Source: JAEZHK01 sp040768845
GTDB lineage: Bacteria > Bacillota > Clostridia > Christensenellales > Aristaeellaceae
Length of the DNA: 64,000 nucleotides
Direction of reading: 5' to 3'
Assembly: GCA_040768845.1 (NCBI GenBank)
Contig: JAXGME010000003.1
Coordinates: 1 to 64,000, forward strand
The position numbers and the translations under genes are program-made. Positions within the stretch are counted from its first letter, which is position 1; every line of letters begins with the position of its first letter. Shown piece by piece: positions 35,015 through 42,741 of the stretch. The notes beneath the pieces were generated by a model. It did not search any database. It was not told the DNA's origin and saw only the letters and a list, made by a program, of their open reading frames with translations.

Positions 35015-35650
35015 ATGACGAAGCCGGAGGTAATGCGCGTAATGGACGCGCTGACGGCGCTCTACCCGCAGGCGCGGGCGGAACTTCATTTTTCCAATCC
35101 CTTTGAAACGCTGATCGCCACCATCCTGTCGGCGCAGTGCACCGACAAGCGGGTGAACCAGGTGACGGAGGGGCTCTTTGAGCGCTATCCGGACGCATAT
35201 GCGCTGTCAAGGCTCACCCAGGAGGAGCTTGAACCCCAGATCAAGGAATGCGGGCTGTACCACGCGAAGGCCAAAAACATCCTGGCTACCTGCCGGGCGT
35301 TGGTGGCGCAGTACGACGGCCGCGTGCCCGAAACGCGGGAAGCGCTGATGTGCCTGCCGGGCGTCGGCCAGAAGACGGCGGGCGTGGTGCTGATGGCAGC
35401 CTTCGGCGGGGACGAGATCCCCGTGGATACCCACGTGTTCCGCGTGGCCAACCGCATCGGCCTGGCCCACGCGGATACGCCGGAAAAGACCGAAGTCCAG
35501 CTCACCGAGGCGATCCCGGCGGGGATGCGCGGTCACGCGCACCATCTTCTGATCTGGCATGGGCGGCGGTGCTGCGCCGCCCGGAAGCCCGCGTGCGAGC
35601 GCTGCCCGCTGCGGGAAGAATTGTGTGAATACGCCCGAAGCGGGCAATAA
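35015..35650 (+). CDS. nth: Endonuclease III
   Basis: A base-excision-repair glycosylase/AP lyase that removes oxidised pyrimidines. The 211-residue length equals that of the family. The helix-hairpin-helix LPGVGQKTAGV holds catalytic Lys120, and VDTHVFRVANR holds Asp138, at the same numbers as in E. coli Nth. The C-terminal 4Fe-4S cluster motif (C-x6-C-x2-C-x5-C) is complete. The ATG at 35015 follows GCGGGGCGG. obgE comes 28 bp downstream. Confidence 0.96.
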   Translation: MTKPEVMRVMDALTALYPQARAELHFSNPFETLIATILSAQCTDKRVNQVTEGLFERYPDAYALSRLTQEELEPQIKECGLYHAKAKNILATCRALVAQYDGRVPETREALMCLPGVGQKTAGVVLMAAFGGDEIPVDTHVFRVANRIGLAHADTPEKTEVQLTEAIPAGMRGHAHHLLIWHGRRCCAARKPACERCPLREELCEYARSGQ

Positions 35651-35678
35651 TGACCCGAAAGACGATTGAGGAGATAGC

Positions 35679-36941
35679 ATGGCGCTTTTTGTGGATGCGG
35701 TATCCATTGAGTGCAGGGCGGGAGATGGCGGCAACGGCTGCGTGTCCTTTCACCGGGAAAAGTTTGTGCAGCAGGGCGGCCCCGACGGCGGAGACGGCGG
35801 GCGGGGCGGCGACGTGGTATTTGTCGCCACGGAGCGCATGAATACGCTGATGGACTTTCGGTTCCGGCACTTTTTCCAGGCGGAGAACGGGGGAGACGGT
35901 TCCGCCGCCCGGTGCAAGGGCAAGGCGGGCGCGTCCGTCGAGATTGCCGTGCCCTGCGGCACGGTGGTGCGCGATAAAGAGACCGGCCGCGTGGTGGCTG
36001 ATCTTTTTCAGGACGGCGAGCGGAGGGTGGTCCTCCGGGGCGGCAACGGCGGGTTTGGCAACGCCAGGTTTGCCACGCCTACGCGCCAGGCGCCCAATTT
36101 TGCCAAGCCCGGCGAAAAGGCGCGCCCGCGGGAATTCCTCTTGGAGCTCAAGTCCATCGCGGATGTGGGCCTTATCGGCTTTCCCAACGTGGGCAAATCC
36201 ACCATGCTGTCGGTGGTTACCGCCGCCAGGCCCAAGATCGCCAACTACCATTTCACCACGCTGCAGCCCAACCTGGGCATCGTCCGGCAGGACGAGTATT
36301 CCTTCGTGCTGGCGGACATCCCGGGGCTGGTGGAGGGCGCGTCCCAGGGCGTCGGCCTCGGCCACGACTTTTTGCGCCACGTGGAGCGGACGCGCATGCT
36401 GATCCACGTGCTCGACATCTCCGGCAGCGAAGGCCGTGACCCCCTCGAGGATTACGACGCGATCATGCTGGAGCTTGAGCAGTACGGCGATCTGGCAAAG
36501 CGGCCCATGCTGGTGGCCGCCAATAAGATTGACCTGCCCGGCAGCGAGGAAAACCTCCGCCGGCTCCGGGACCAGCTCGGGGACGCCGTCCCGGTCTTCC
36601 CGGTTTCCGCCGCCACGCGAAAGGGCTTTGACGCGTTGATGCGCGCGACGGTGGCGCTTTTGCGCACGCTGCCGGCGCCGGAGCCCTTCGTCGAGGAGGC
36701 GCTCTTTGAGGAGCCGGCGCAGGAGCCCTTCACCATCCGCAACGAAAACGGGGTGTACGTGCTGTCCGGGCCTTCGGTGGAGCGGTTGGTGGCCTCTGTC
36801 AACTTTGGCGACGACCAGTCGCTGAGCTGGTTCCACCGCACGCTGCGCCGCTGGGGGGTCATCGACGCGCTTCGCGCCGCGGGCGCCGGCGAGGGCGACA
36901 CGGTATCCATTGACGACATGCAATTCGACTTTGTCGAATAG
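35679..36941 (+). CDS. obgE: GTPase ObgE/CgtA
   Basis: A GTPase tied to 50S ribosome assembly and stress control. The 420-residue product has the glycine-rich Obg fold (about 1-158), the G domain with GFPNVGKST (about 167-175), DIPGLVEGA and NKID, and a C-terminal OCT-type domain (about 345-420, starting near FTIRNENGVYVLSG). A GAGGAG site precedes the ATG. It is 12 bp from yhbY, another ribosome-related gene, and follows nth. Confidence 0.96.
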   Translation: MALFVDAVSIECRAGDGGNGCVSFHREKFVQQGGPDGGDGGRGGDVVFVATERMNTLMDFRFRHFFQAENGGDGSAARCKGKAGASVEIAVPCGTVVRDKETGRVVADLFQDGERRVVLRGGNGGFGNARFATPTRQAPNFAKPGEKARPREFLLELKSIADVGLIGFPNVGKSTMLSVVTAARPKIANYHFTTLQPNLGIVRQDEYSFVLADIPGLVEGASQGVGLGHDFLRHVERTRMLIHVLDISGSEGRDPLEDYDAIMLELEQYGDLAKRPMLVAANKIDLPGSEENLRRLRDQLGDAVPVFPVSAATRKGFDALMRATVALLRTLPAPEPFVEEALFEEPAQEPFTIRNENGVYVLSGPSVERLVASVNFGDDQSLSWFHRTLRRWGVIDALRAAGAGEGDTVSIDDMQFDFVE

Positions 36942-36953
36942 GAAGGAGAACCC

Positions 36954-37247
36954 ATGACCACAAAACAGCGCGCCGCGCTTCGGTCGATGGCCAACCGGAT
37001 GGACGCCATCCTGCACATCGGCAAGGAAGGCATCGGCGATACGCTTTTGAAACAGGCCTGGGACGCGCTGGAGGCGCGGGAGATCATCAAGGTGACGGTG
37101 CAGAAAAACGCCCCCTACGCCAGTGCCCGGGAAGCCTGCGAGGCGCTCTGCGAGCGCGTCCATGCCGAACCCGTTCAGGTGATCGGCTCCAGGTTTGTGA
37201 TCTACCGGCAGGCGCGGGAGCCCAAGATCGACCTGGGCGCGCTCTGA
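36954..37247 (+). CDS. yhbY: YhbY-type RNA-binding (CRM domain) protein
   Basis: A 97-residue single-domain protein of the CRM/YhbY family that binds pre-50S particles. The family signature LRSMANRMDAILHIGKEG (with the GKxG loop) and the closing VIGSRFVIYR are present. It follows obgE by 12 bp, a common pairing in Firmicutes, with AAGGAGA upstream. A bidirectional terminator follows. Confidence 0.93.
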   Translation: MTTKQRAALRSMANRMDAILHIGKEGIGDTLLKQAWDALEAREIIKVTVQKNAPYASAREACEALCERVHAEPVQVIGSRFVIYRQAREPKIDLGAL

Positions 37248-37273
37248 CGCGTGGGTCGGGCCTGAAATGCGTT

Positions 37274-37312
37274 GACCGGTTCCCGCGAAGGCGCGCAGGA
37301 ACCGGTCTTTTC
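37274..37312. terminator. Terminator after yhbY
   Basis: GACCGGTTCC pairs with GGAACCGGTC, followed by TTTTC on the plus strand. It lies between yhbY and the convergent methyltransferase gene. Confidence 0.8.
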
Positions 37313-37328
37313 AATGCCCGACGGGGCT

Positions 37329-38084
37329 TCAGGGCTTGACGGCTCGGGTGGCGAGGAAGAGCGGGATGTTGTGCTCGTGCAGCCAGCCGGACCCGGCGGT
37401 GTCCTCAAAGATGTCGGTCAGGGTGAATCCGGCCCGAAGCTGGCCGCCCACCTGTTCTTCAAGGGTGTGGGAGAATTGCACGCCCCAGTCGTTTTGCATG
37501 GACAGCGCATACAGCGCGGGATCCTTGAGCGGGTTGAAGGGCAGGCGGCGCACAATCCGCTTTTCATCGTCGTCAAAGGCGTAGCTCAGGCCGTTGTCCA
37601 GCCCGGCCATGAGGATGCCGCCGCGCCGAAGCACCCGATGGCACTCCCGCCACACCGGCAGTACGTCCTCGATGTAGCAGTTGGATACCGGGTGGAAGAT
37701 GAGGTCGAAGGACCCGTCCTCAAAGGGCAGCGGCCTGGTCATGTCCGCGCGGACGAGCCGGATCGCGTGGCCCTCCCGCCGCGCCACGGCCTCCTCCTGC
37801 TCCAACTGCCGCCTGGCATAATCCAGCACGGTACACTCCGCGCCAAGCGCGGCAAATACGGGCATCTGCTGCCCGCCGCCGGAGGCCAGACCCAGAACCT
37901 TCGATCCGCGCATTTCGCCAAACCACTCGCGGGGCACGGGCTTCGTGGGCGTCAAAAGCACGCTCCAATCGCCCGCTTTCGCCCTCGCGTAGGTATCGCG
38001 GTCGATGGGCCGCCCCCATTCCCAGCCGTTTTCCACCCAGCGGTCGATGACGCCGGCGTTGATATCCGTGTAATCCTGATTCAC
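37329..38084 (-). CDS. SAM-dependent class I methyltransferase
   Basis: A 251-residue methyltransferase. Motif I is VLGLASGGGQQMPVFAALGA (about 62-81), the acidic end of strand 2 is TVLDYA, and motif IV lies in DGSFDLIFHPVSNCYIED. The substrate is unknown. The N-terminal tryptophan-rich part (VIDRWVENGWEWG) is a feature of a clostridial subgroup. I chose the GTG at 38084 because AAGGAG sits 9 bp upstream and the frame farther upstream crosses the promoter. Confidence 0.82.
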   Translation of the reverse strand: MNQDYTDINAGVIDRWVENGWEWGRPIDRDTYARAKAGDWSVLLTPTKPVPREWFGEMRGSKVLGLASGGGQQMPVFAALGAECTVLDYARRQLEQEEAVARREGHAIRLVRADMTRPLPFEDGSFDLIFHPVSNCYIEDVLPVWRECHRVLRRGGILMAGLDNGLSYAFDDDEKRIVRRLPFNPLKDPALYALSMQNDWGVQFSHTLEEQVGGQLRAGFTLTDIFEDTAGSGWLHEHNIPLFLATRAVKP

Positions 38085-38117
38085 GACTCGGTGCTCCTTA
38101 TGATGGGATTTGACGCA

Positions 38118-38147
38118 AGTATACCACGGGAGGCCCCGACGCGGCAA
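38118..38147 (-). promoter_or_regulatory. Candidate promoter of the methyltransferase gene
   Basis: TTGCCG (38147-38142), 18 bp, TATACT (38123-38118) on the minus strand. Confidence 0.5.
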
Positions 38148-38176
38148 ATCCTCCGGCCAGAATTTACCGGAATGCG

Positions 38177-38205
38177 TTGAAGCGCGGCTCAAATCGGCGT
38201 ATGAT
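38177..38205 (+). promoter_or_regulatory. Candidate promoter of the GNAT acetyltransferase gene
   Basis: TTGAAG (38177-38182), 17 bp, TATGAT (38200-38205). It places the transcript start at or just before 38214, which argues against an ATG start there. Confidence 0.55.
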
Positions 38206-38231
38206 CGAAAAAAATGCGGGGGGCAGCGAAT

Positions 38232-38819
38232 GTGGAGGACGTGGGGTTGACGGTCCGGGTCGCGCGGGAAGAGGACGCGTTGGAGCTCGTGGAGATTTAC
38301 CGACCATACGTGGAGGGTACGGCCATCACCTTTGAATGCGACGTGCCCGGCGCGGGGGTGTTTGCCGGGCGGATTCGCGACACGCTAACGCGGTACCCCT
38401 ATCTGGTGGCGGTGGTGGACGGCAAAATCGCGGGCTACGCCTATGCGTCGGCGTATAAGCCGCGCGCGGCCTATGATTGGACGGTGGAAACCAGCGTCTA
38501 CGTCCGCGCGGGCCTTCGGGGGCAGGGGATCGGCGCGCGGCTGTACCGCGCGCTGGAGGATGCGCTCAAGCGAATGAACATCCAGAACCTCACCGCCTGC
38601 ATCACATACCCCAATCCGGAGAGCGTGAGCTTTCACGAGCGGGCGGGCTTTCGGACCGTCGGGCATTTTTCAAAGGCCGGCTTCAAGATGGGCGCGTGGC
38701 ACGACGTGGTGTGGATGGAAAAATTTCTGGGCGACCATGAAACCCCGCCGGAGAGCGTGGTGCCCTTTCCCAAATTGCAGCCGGAAGGGGAGGGGCTAGG
38801 CCCCGCGGGGCGGGTTTGA
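38232..38819 (+). CDS. GNAT N-acetyltransferase, phosphinothricin acetyltransferase-like
   Basis: A roughly 195-residue acetyltransferase. The start region TVRVAREEDALELVEIYRPY, the following TAITFEC, and the acetyl-CoA loop RAGLRGQGIGARLY match the phosphinothricin/methionine-sulfoximine acetyltransferase group. The late motif NPESVSFHERAGFRTVGHF is also typical. The true substrate may be an amino-acid analogue. The start is uncertain: GTG (38232, after GGGGGG), TTG (38247, after GGAGG) or ATG (38214, which would be nearly leaderless). It is flanked by a strong hairpin on the 3' side. Confidence 0.85.
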   Translation: MEDVGLTVRVAREEDALELVEIYRPYVEGTAITFECDVPGAGVFAGRIRDTLTRYPYLVAVVDGKIAGYAYASAYKPRAAYDWTVETSVYVRAGLRGQGIGARLYRALEDALKRMNIQNLTACITYPNPESVSFHERAGFRTVGHFSKAGFKMGAWHDVVWMEKFLGDHETPPESVVPFPKLQPEGEGLGPAGRV

Positions 38820-38859
38820 GCACCTTGAGGGCCCCGGCTGCCCGGGACCCTCAAGGTGC
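38820..38859. terminator. Long hairpin between convergent genes
   Basis: GCACCTTGAGGGCCCCGG and its near-perfect complement (one mismatch) form about an 18-bp stem with a 3-nt loop. It sits in the 51-bp gap before the MacB-like gene. A T-run is lacking on either side. Confidence 0.55.
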
Positions 38860-38870
38860 AACAGGGATGA

Positions 38871-40043
38871 TTATTCGTACCGGAGCGCCTCGATGGGCAG
38901 CAGCGACGCCGCCATGTTGGCCGGATAGGAGCCGAAGATGACGCCCACCAGCACCGAGAACACGACCGACAACAGCGCGACGCCGGAGGACATGACCATC
39001 GTGACGTTGATGGCCGGTGCCACCACATTGACCACGAAGTAGCCCAGCCCCAGGCCGATCAGGCCGCCCATCAGCGAGATCGAGACCGCCTCGATCAGGA
39101 ACTGGAGCATGATGTCCATCTTCTGCGCGCCGATGGCCTTGCGGATGCCGATCTCCCGGGTGCGCTCGGATACCGAAACCAGCATGATGTTCATGATGCC
39201 GATGCCGCCAACCAGAAGCGATATGCCCGCGATGCCCGCCAGCAAGAGCGACAGCGTATTGGCGACTTCGCTCATCGTCTCCAGCAGCTGAGACTGGCTG
39301 GTGACGGTGTAGTAGTCCTCATCCTGGGTCTTTTCATACATGAACGCCTCCAGCGTTTCCACCGCGCGGTCGATGTCCGCGTCGGAGTCGCTGTCCGCGC
39401 TGGCGTAAAAGGTGGAGATGGTGGTGTTCCGGAAGGTGCGCTGGGCGATGGTGAAGGGGATAAACACCATCGAATCCAGCGAGGTGCCCTCGCTGTCGCC
39501 CATCTCGGTAAAGAGGCCCACCACGGTATAGGCGCGGCCGTCGATGCGGACGGTTTCGCCGATCACATCCCGCTGCGCAAACAGCTCGTCCGCCACCTCG
39601 ACGCCGATCACACACACGCTGCTGCGGTTTTCCACGTCGCTGGCCGTGATGAAACGGCCGGAGGACAGGGTGTAGTTGCGGATCGAGTTATACCCTTCGG
39701 TGGTGCCATAGACGGTGGTGTCGTAGGTATTGATGCCCGCCTTGCAGGTGAGCGAGGAGGAGATCAGCGGCGCGACCTGGTTGACGCCGCCCACGCCGCG
39801 GAGGGATTCGATGTCATCCAGGTCCAGCTGCACGATGCGTCGGGCGTTGTTGCGCACGGTGATCAGGTTGGTGCCGAGGCTGGTGATGCGGCTGGTGATG
39901 TCACTGGTGGAGCCCTGACCGATGGCCACCAACACCGTGACCGAAAGCACGCCGATGATGATGCCCAGCATGGTCAGGAAGGAGCGCATCTTGTTGGCGA
40001 GGATGGCGCTCATGGCCATCTTCAGGCATTGAAGCACTTTCAT
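38871..40043 (-). CDS. MacB-type ABC transporter permease
   Basis: A 390-residue permease with one N-terminal membrane helix (KMRSFLTMLGIIIGVLSVTV), a large extracytoplasmic MacB core domain (about 45-255) and three C-terminal helices. The FtsX-like motif is SERTREIGIRKAIGAQ (about 301-316). With the ATPase and adaptor upstream it forms a tripartite-style efflux or lipoprotein/peptide export system. Its ATG overlaps the ATPase stop by 4 bp (ATGA). The cargo is unknown; such operons often serve antimicrobial-peptide resistance or export. Confidence 0.92.
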   Translation of the reverse strand: MKVLQCLKMAMSAILANKMRSFLTMLGIIIGVLSVTVLVAIGQGSTSDITSRITSLGTNLITVRNNARRIVQLDLDDIESLRGVGGVNQVAPLISSSLTCKAGINTYDTTVYGTTEGYNSIRNYTLSSGRFITASDVENRSSVCVIGVEVADELFAQRDVIGETVRIDGRAYTVVGLFTEMGDSEGTSLDSMVFIPFTIAQRTFRNTTISTFYASADSDSDADIDRAVETLEAFMYEKTQDEDYYTVTSQSQLLETMSEVANTLSLLLAGIAGISLLVGGIGIMNIMLVSVSERTREIGIRKAIGAQKMDIMLQFLIEAVSISLMGGLIGLGLGYFVVNVVAPAINVTMVMSSGVALLSVVFSVLVGVIFGSYPANMAASLLPIEALRYE

Positions 40044-40780
40044 GATGCGCTCTCCTCTCTCACGGGTGTTTCTCCTTCCGCGGCTTCCAGGGTTTTGGTG
40101 ACGTCGTGGTTGCCGTTTACCTGGGAAATCCGGCCGTCACGAATCGCCATGCGGCGCTCGGCCTCCAGCGAAATGGCGTTGTCGTGGGTAATGAGCATGA
40201 TGGCGTTGCCCTGCTCGTGCAGCTCATGCAGCATCCGCATGATGTCCTGGCCGGACTTGGAGTCCAGGTTGCCCGTGGGTTCGTCCGCCAGAATCAGCGA
40301 CGGGTGGGTGGACAGCGCCCGGGCGATGGCCACGCGCTGTTGCTGGCCGCCGGATAGCTGGTTGGGGCGGTGCTTCATGCGGTCGCCCAGCCCTACGCGC
40401 TCCAGTGCCTCGGTGACCCGCTCCTTGCGTTCGGCGGCGGGCAGGCCCTGATAGATCAGCGGAAGCTCCACGTTTTCATAGGCGGTAAGCTTGCCCAGCA
40501 GGTTGAACTGCTGAAAGATGAAGCCGATTTTTTTGTTGCGTATGACGGCCAGCTCGCGCGGGGAAAATTCGGACACATCCTCGCCGTCCAGCAGGTATTC
40601 TCCCTCGTCAGGGTAATCAAGGCAGCCGACGATGTTCATCAGCGTGGATTTTCCGCTACCGGACGGGCCGATGATCGCCACGAACTCGCGGTCAGCGATC
40701 GAAAGATCCACCCGGTCCAGTGCGGTGATGATCTCGCCGCCCATCTTGTAGCGCTTGACGATTTGTTTAAGCTCTATCAA
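40040..40780 (-). CDS. MacB/LolD-type ABC transporter ATP-binding protein
   Basis: A 246-residue ATPase paired with the downstream permease. It shows Walker A GPSGSGKST, the signature LSGGQQQRVAIARAL, Walker B LILADEPTGNLDSKSG and the H-loop THD, all of the LolD/MacB class. The start is a TTG at 40780 with AGGAGG 7 bp upstream, because no ATG fits the family N-terminus (IELKQIVKRYKMG). The adaptor gene lies about 100 bp upstream in the same direction. Confidence 0.92.
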   Translation of the reverse strand: MIELKQIVKRYKMGGEIITALDRVDLSIADREFVAIIGPSGSGKSTLMNIVGCLDYPDEGEYLLDGEDVSEFSPRELAVIRNKKIGFIFQQFNLLGKLTAYENVELPLIYQGLPAAERKERVTEALERVGLGDRMKHRPNQLSGGQQQRVAIARALSTHPSLILADEPTGNLDSKSGQDIMRMLHELHEQGNAIMLITHDNAISLEAERRMAIRDGRISQVNGNHDVTKTLEAAEGETPVREESAS

Positions 40781-40823
40781 TGAAATCCCTCCTGTCAGGC
40801 GGTTTGCACTGCGTTTTTCCCTT

Positions 40824-40860
40824 CGCGGGGGCGTATCCCGCCCCCGCGACCGGTTTTTTT
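40824..40860 (+). terminator. Hairpin with T-run between adaptor and ATPase genes, facing the other strand
   Basis: CGCGGGGGCG pairs with CGCCCCCGCG, and TTTTTTT follows on the plus strand, although the genes on both sides run on the minus strand. On the minus strand the hairpin has no U-tract. It would stop antisense transcripts, or act as a processing/stability hairpin between the adaptor and ATPase messages. Confidence 0.5.
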
Positions 40861-40883
40861 GTTTATCTGGCTTTTGAGGGCGA

Positions 40884-42533
40884 TCAGAACCCGCCACCCG
40901 GGCCGCCGCCGGCGGGCATGCCGCCACCGCCGCCGCCAAAGTCGCCGCCGCCCATGCCGCCGCCCGTCATCTGCCGGGTGGTGGTGCTGCTGTCGGAGGA
41001 GTCGCGCTTGATCAGCACGCTGTCACCCTCCTCAAGGCCGGAGAGAATCTGCACGTATTCGTCGTTGGAGGCGCCGATGGTGACGTTGGAGGTCTGCCCG
41101 CTGGCCAGGGTGACGTAGTTCTGGTTGTTCGAGGTGGAAACCGCCTCGACGGGCACCAGCAGCGCGTCCTGGATGTCGGTGGTAACGATGTTGATCGAAG
41201 CCGTCATGCCGTCCATCAGGCCCGGCGCGCTGTCCAGCGCGACGGTGACGGTGTAGGTGGCGACGCCGCCGGACACCGTGCCCACGCCCGAGATCTTGGT
41301 GACCTCGCCGGTAAAGGTTTGGTTGGGATAGGCGTCGATTTCAACCTCGACCTCCTGGCCCACAGCCACGTTGACGATGTCCAGCTCGTCCACCGAGGCG
41401 ACCACATTGAACGCGTTGTCGGACTGCATGGTGACCGCCGCGGTGGAGCCCTCCTCCAGCAGCTGGCCGACGGAGGCGCTGACTGCGGTGATGACGCCGT
41501 CGATGGGCGCCTTGATGGTCAGGTTCTCCTGATCGGTGAGGGCGTTGTCCAGCGCGGTGCGGGCCTCGTCGTAGGTGTACAGCGCCTGCTGCAGCTCCGC
41601 CGACGGGATGCGGCCTGTCACGTAGAACAGCTTTGCGCCGGAGGCGACGGATTCGTTGTCCTCATAATAGATGGTATCGATGGTGCCGCCGATCGAGGTG
41701 ACCGGGACCGGCATGTTGATCTCCAGCACGCCCTCGCCGATCTTTTCACCCTGCAGGGTGGTGACCAGCGCGGCGGTGCCCACGTCGTAGTCGTCGTCCG
41801 TCACGGTGACGGAGATGCTGCCGCCCAAGCCGTCCACCTGATCCACGACGCCCGCAACCTCCGCGTTGTCGATCCAGACGCTGACCTCGTCGCCCACGGC
41901 GAAATCTCTGTCCGTCAGGGGATCAAACTCGATCTTCATCTTGTCATCCCGGGAGATGATGCAAAGGTAACCGGTGGTTTTCATGGTGACCGAGATGTCG
42001 TCGCCCTCCTCGTTGTTCTCGATCATCTTGACGGTGCCGGCAGACGGCGCGTATACGTAGTAGTCCGTGCCTGTGTCGCGCACCTCGCTCAGCGCCACCT
42101 GCGCGGCGAAGAGATCGGACTGCAGTGAGGAGATCTCGGTCTCAAGGTCGGTGGAGGACAGTTTGAGGAGCGTGTCGCCCGCCTTCACCGTATCGCCCAC
42201 CTCTACGTTGACCGACTCGACCTTGCCCTCGGCCTCGTTGTACACTTCCTTGGTGGAGGCGGGGCTCAGGCTGCCGGAGCCGTACACCGTAACCTGAAGC
42301 TCGCCCTTTTTGGCGGTGGAGTAGGTACCGGCCGATACGCTGCTGGAGTCGCCGCTCCGGGTGGAGCCGGAACTAGAGCTGCCGGAGGTGGACGCAGTTT
42401 GACGGCTCGTGCGCGAGGACCCGCCGACCATCGACGAGATCGTCGGCCATGCGAACGCCGCGAGCACCGCAAGGACGACCACAAGGATGACCCATTTGAC
42501 CCATTTGGCGCCCACGCCGCGCTTTTTCATCAT
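40884..42533 (-). CDS. Periplasmic-adaptor-type (HlyD/MacA) efflux subunit
   Basis: A 549-residue membrane-anchored adaptor. One N-terminal helix (about 12-32) is followed by a Ser/Thr/Gly-rich linker and a lipoyl/beta-barrel region (SVNVEVGDTVKAGDTLLKL and later APIDGVITAVSASVGQLL). There are two barrel-sandwich halves and a glycine-rich C-terminus with MGGGDFGGGGGGMPAGGG. The glycine-rich tail is unusual in composition but common in clostridial members. It is the first gene of the adaptor-ATPase-permease operon, with GGGAGGG before tandem ATGs. Confidence 0.9.
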   Translation of the reverse strand: MMKKRGVGAKWVKWVILVVVLAVLAAFAWPTISSMVGGSSRTSRQTASTSGSSSSGSTRSGDSSSVSAGTYSTAKKGELQVTVYGSGSLSPASTKEVYNEAEGKVESVNVEVGDTVKAGDTLLKLSSTDLETEISSLQSDLFAAQVALSEVRDTGTDYYVYAPSAGTVKMIENNEEGDDISVTMKTTGYLCIISRDDKMKIEFDPLTDRDFAVGDEVSVWIDNAEVAGVVDQVDGLGGSISVTVTDDDYDVGTAALVTTLQGEKIGEGVLEINMPVPVTSIGGTIDTIYYEDNESVASGAKLFYVTGRIPSAELQQALYTYDEARTALDNALTDQENLTIKAPIDGVITAVSASVGQLLEEGSTAAVTMQSDNAFNVVASVDELDIVNVAVGQEVEVEIDAYPNQTFTGEVTKISGVGTVSGGVATYTVTVALDSAPGLMDGMTASINIVTTDIQDALLVPVEAVSTSNNQNYVTLASGQTSNVTIGASNDEYVQILSGLEEGDSVLIKRDSSDSSTTTRQMTGGGMGGGDFGGGGGGMPAGGGPGGGF

Positions 42534-42679
42534 GGAAAATCCCTCCCAAACGTGTTGATGGGGCTATTCTACTGGGAATGTGCGGCAATTCTGTGGCGCG
42601 GTCTCGCGATGTTTGTGAACGATGGCGGACAAAAATCCGTCGACGGGCGCGACTGTTTGTGCTTGTTTACATATTGCGC

Positions 42680-42708
42680 TAGACAGCCCGCACAAGCTGG
42701 AGTATCAT
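42680..42708 (+). promoter_or_regulatory. Candidate promoter of the ABC exporter gene
   Basis: TAGACA (42680-42685), 17 bp, TATCAT (42703-42708), about 34 bp before the start codon. Confidence 0.5.
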
Positions 42709-42741
42709 CATCTATATTGTCATCAAACGAGCGGAGGAAGC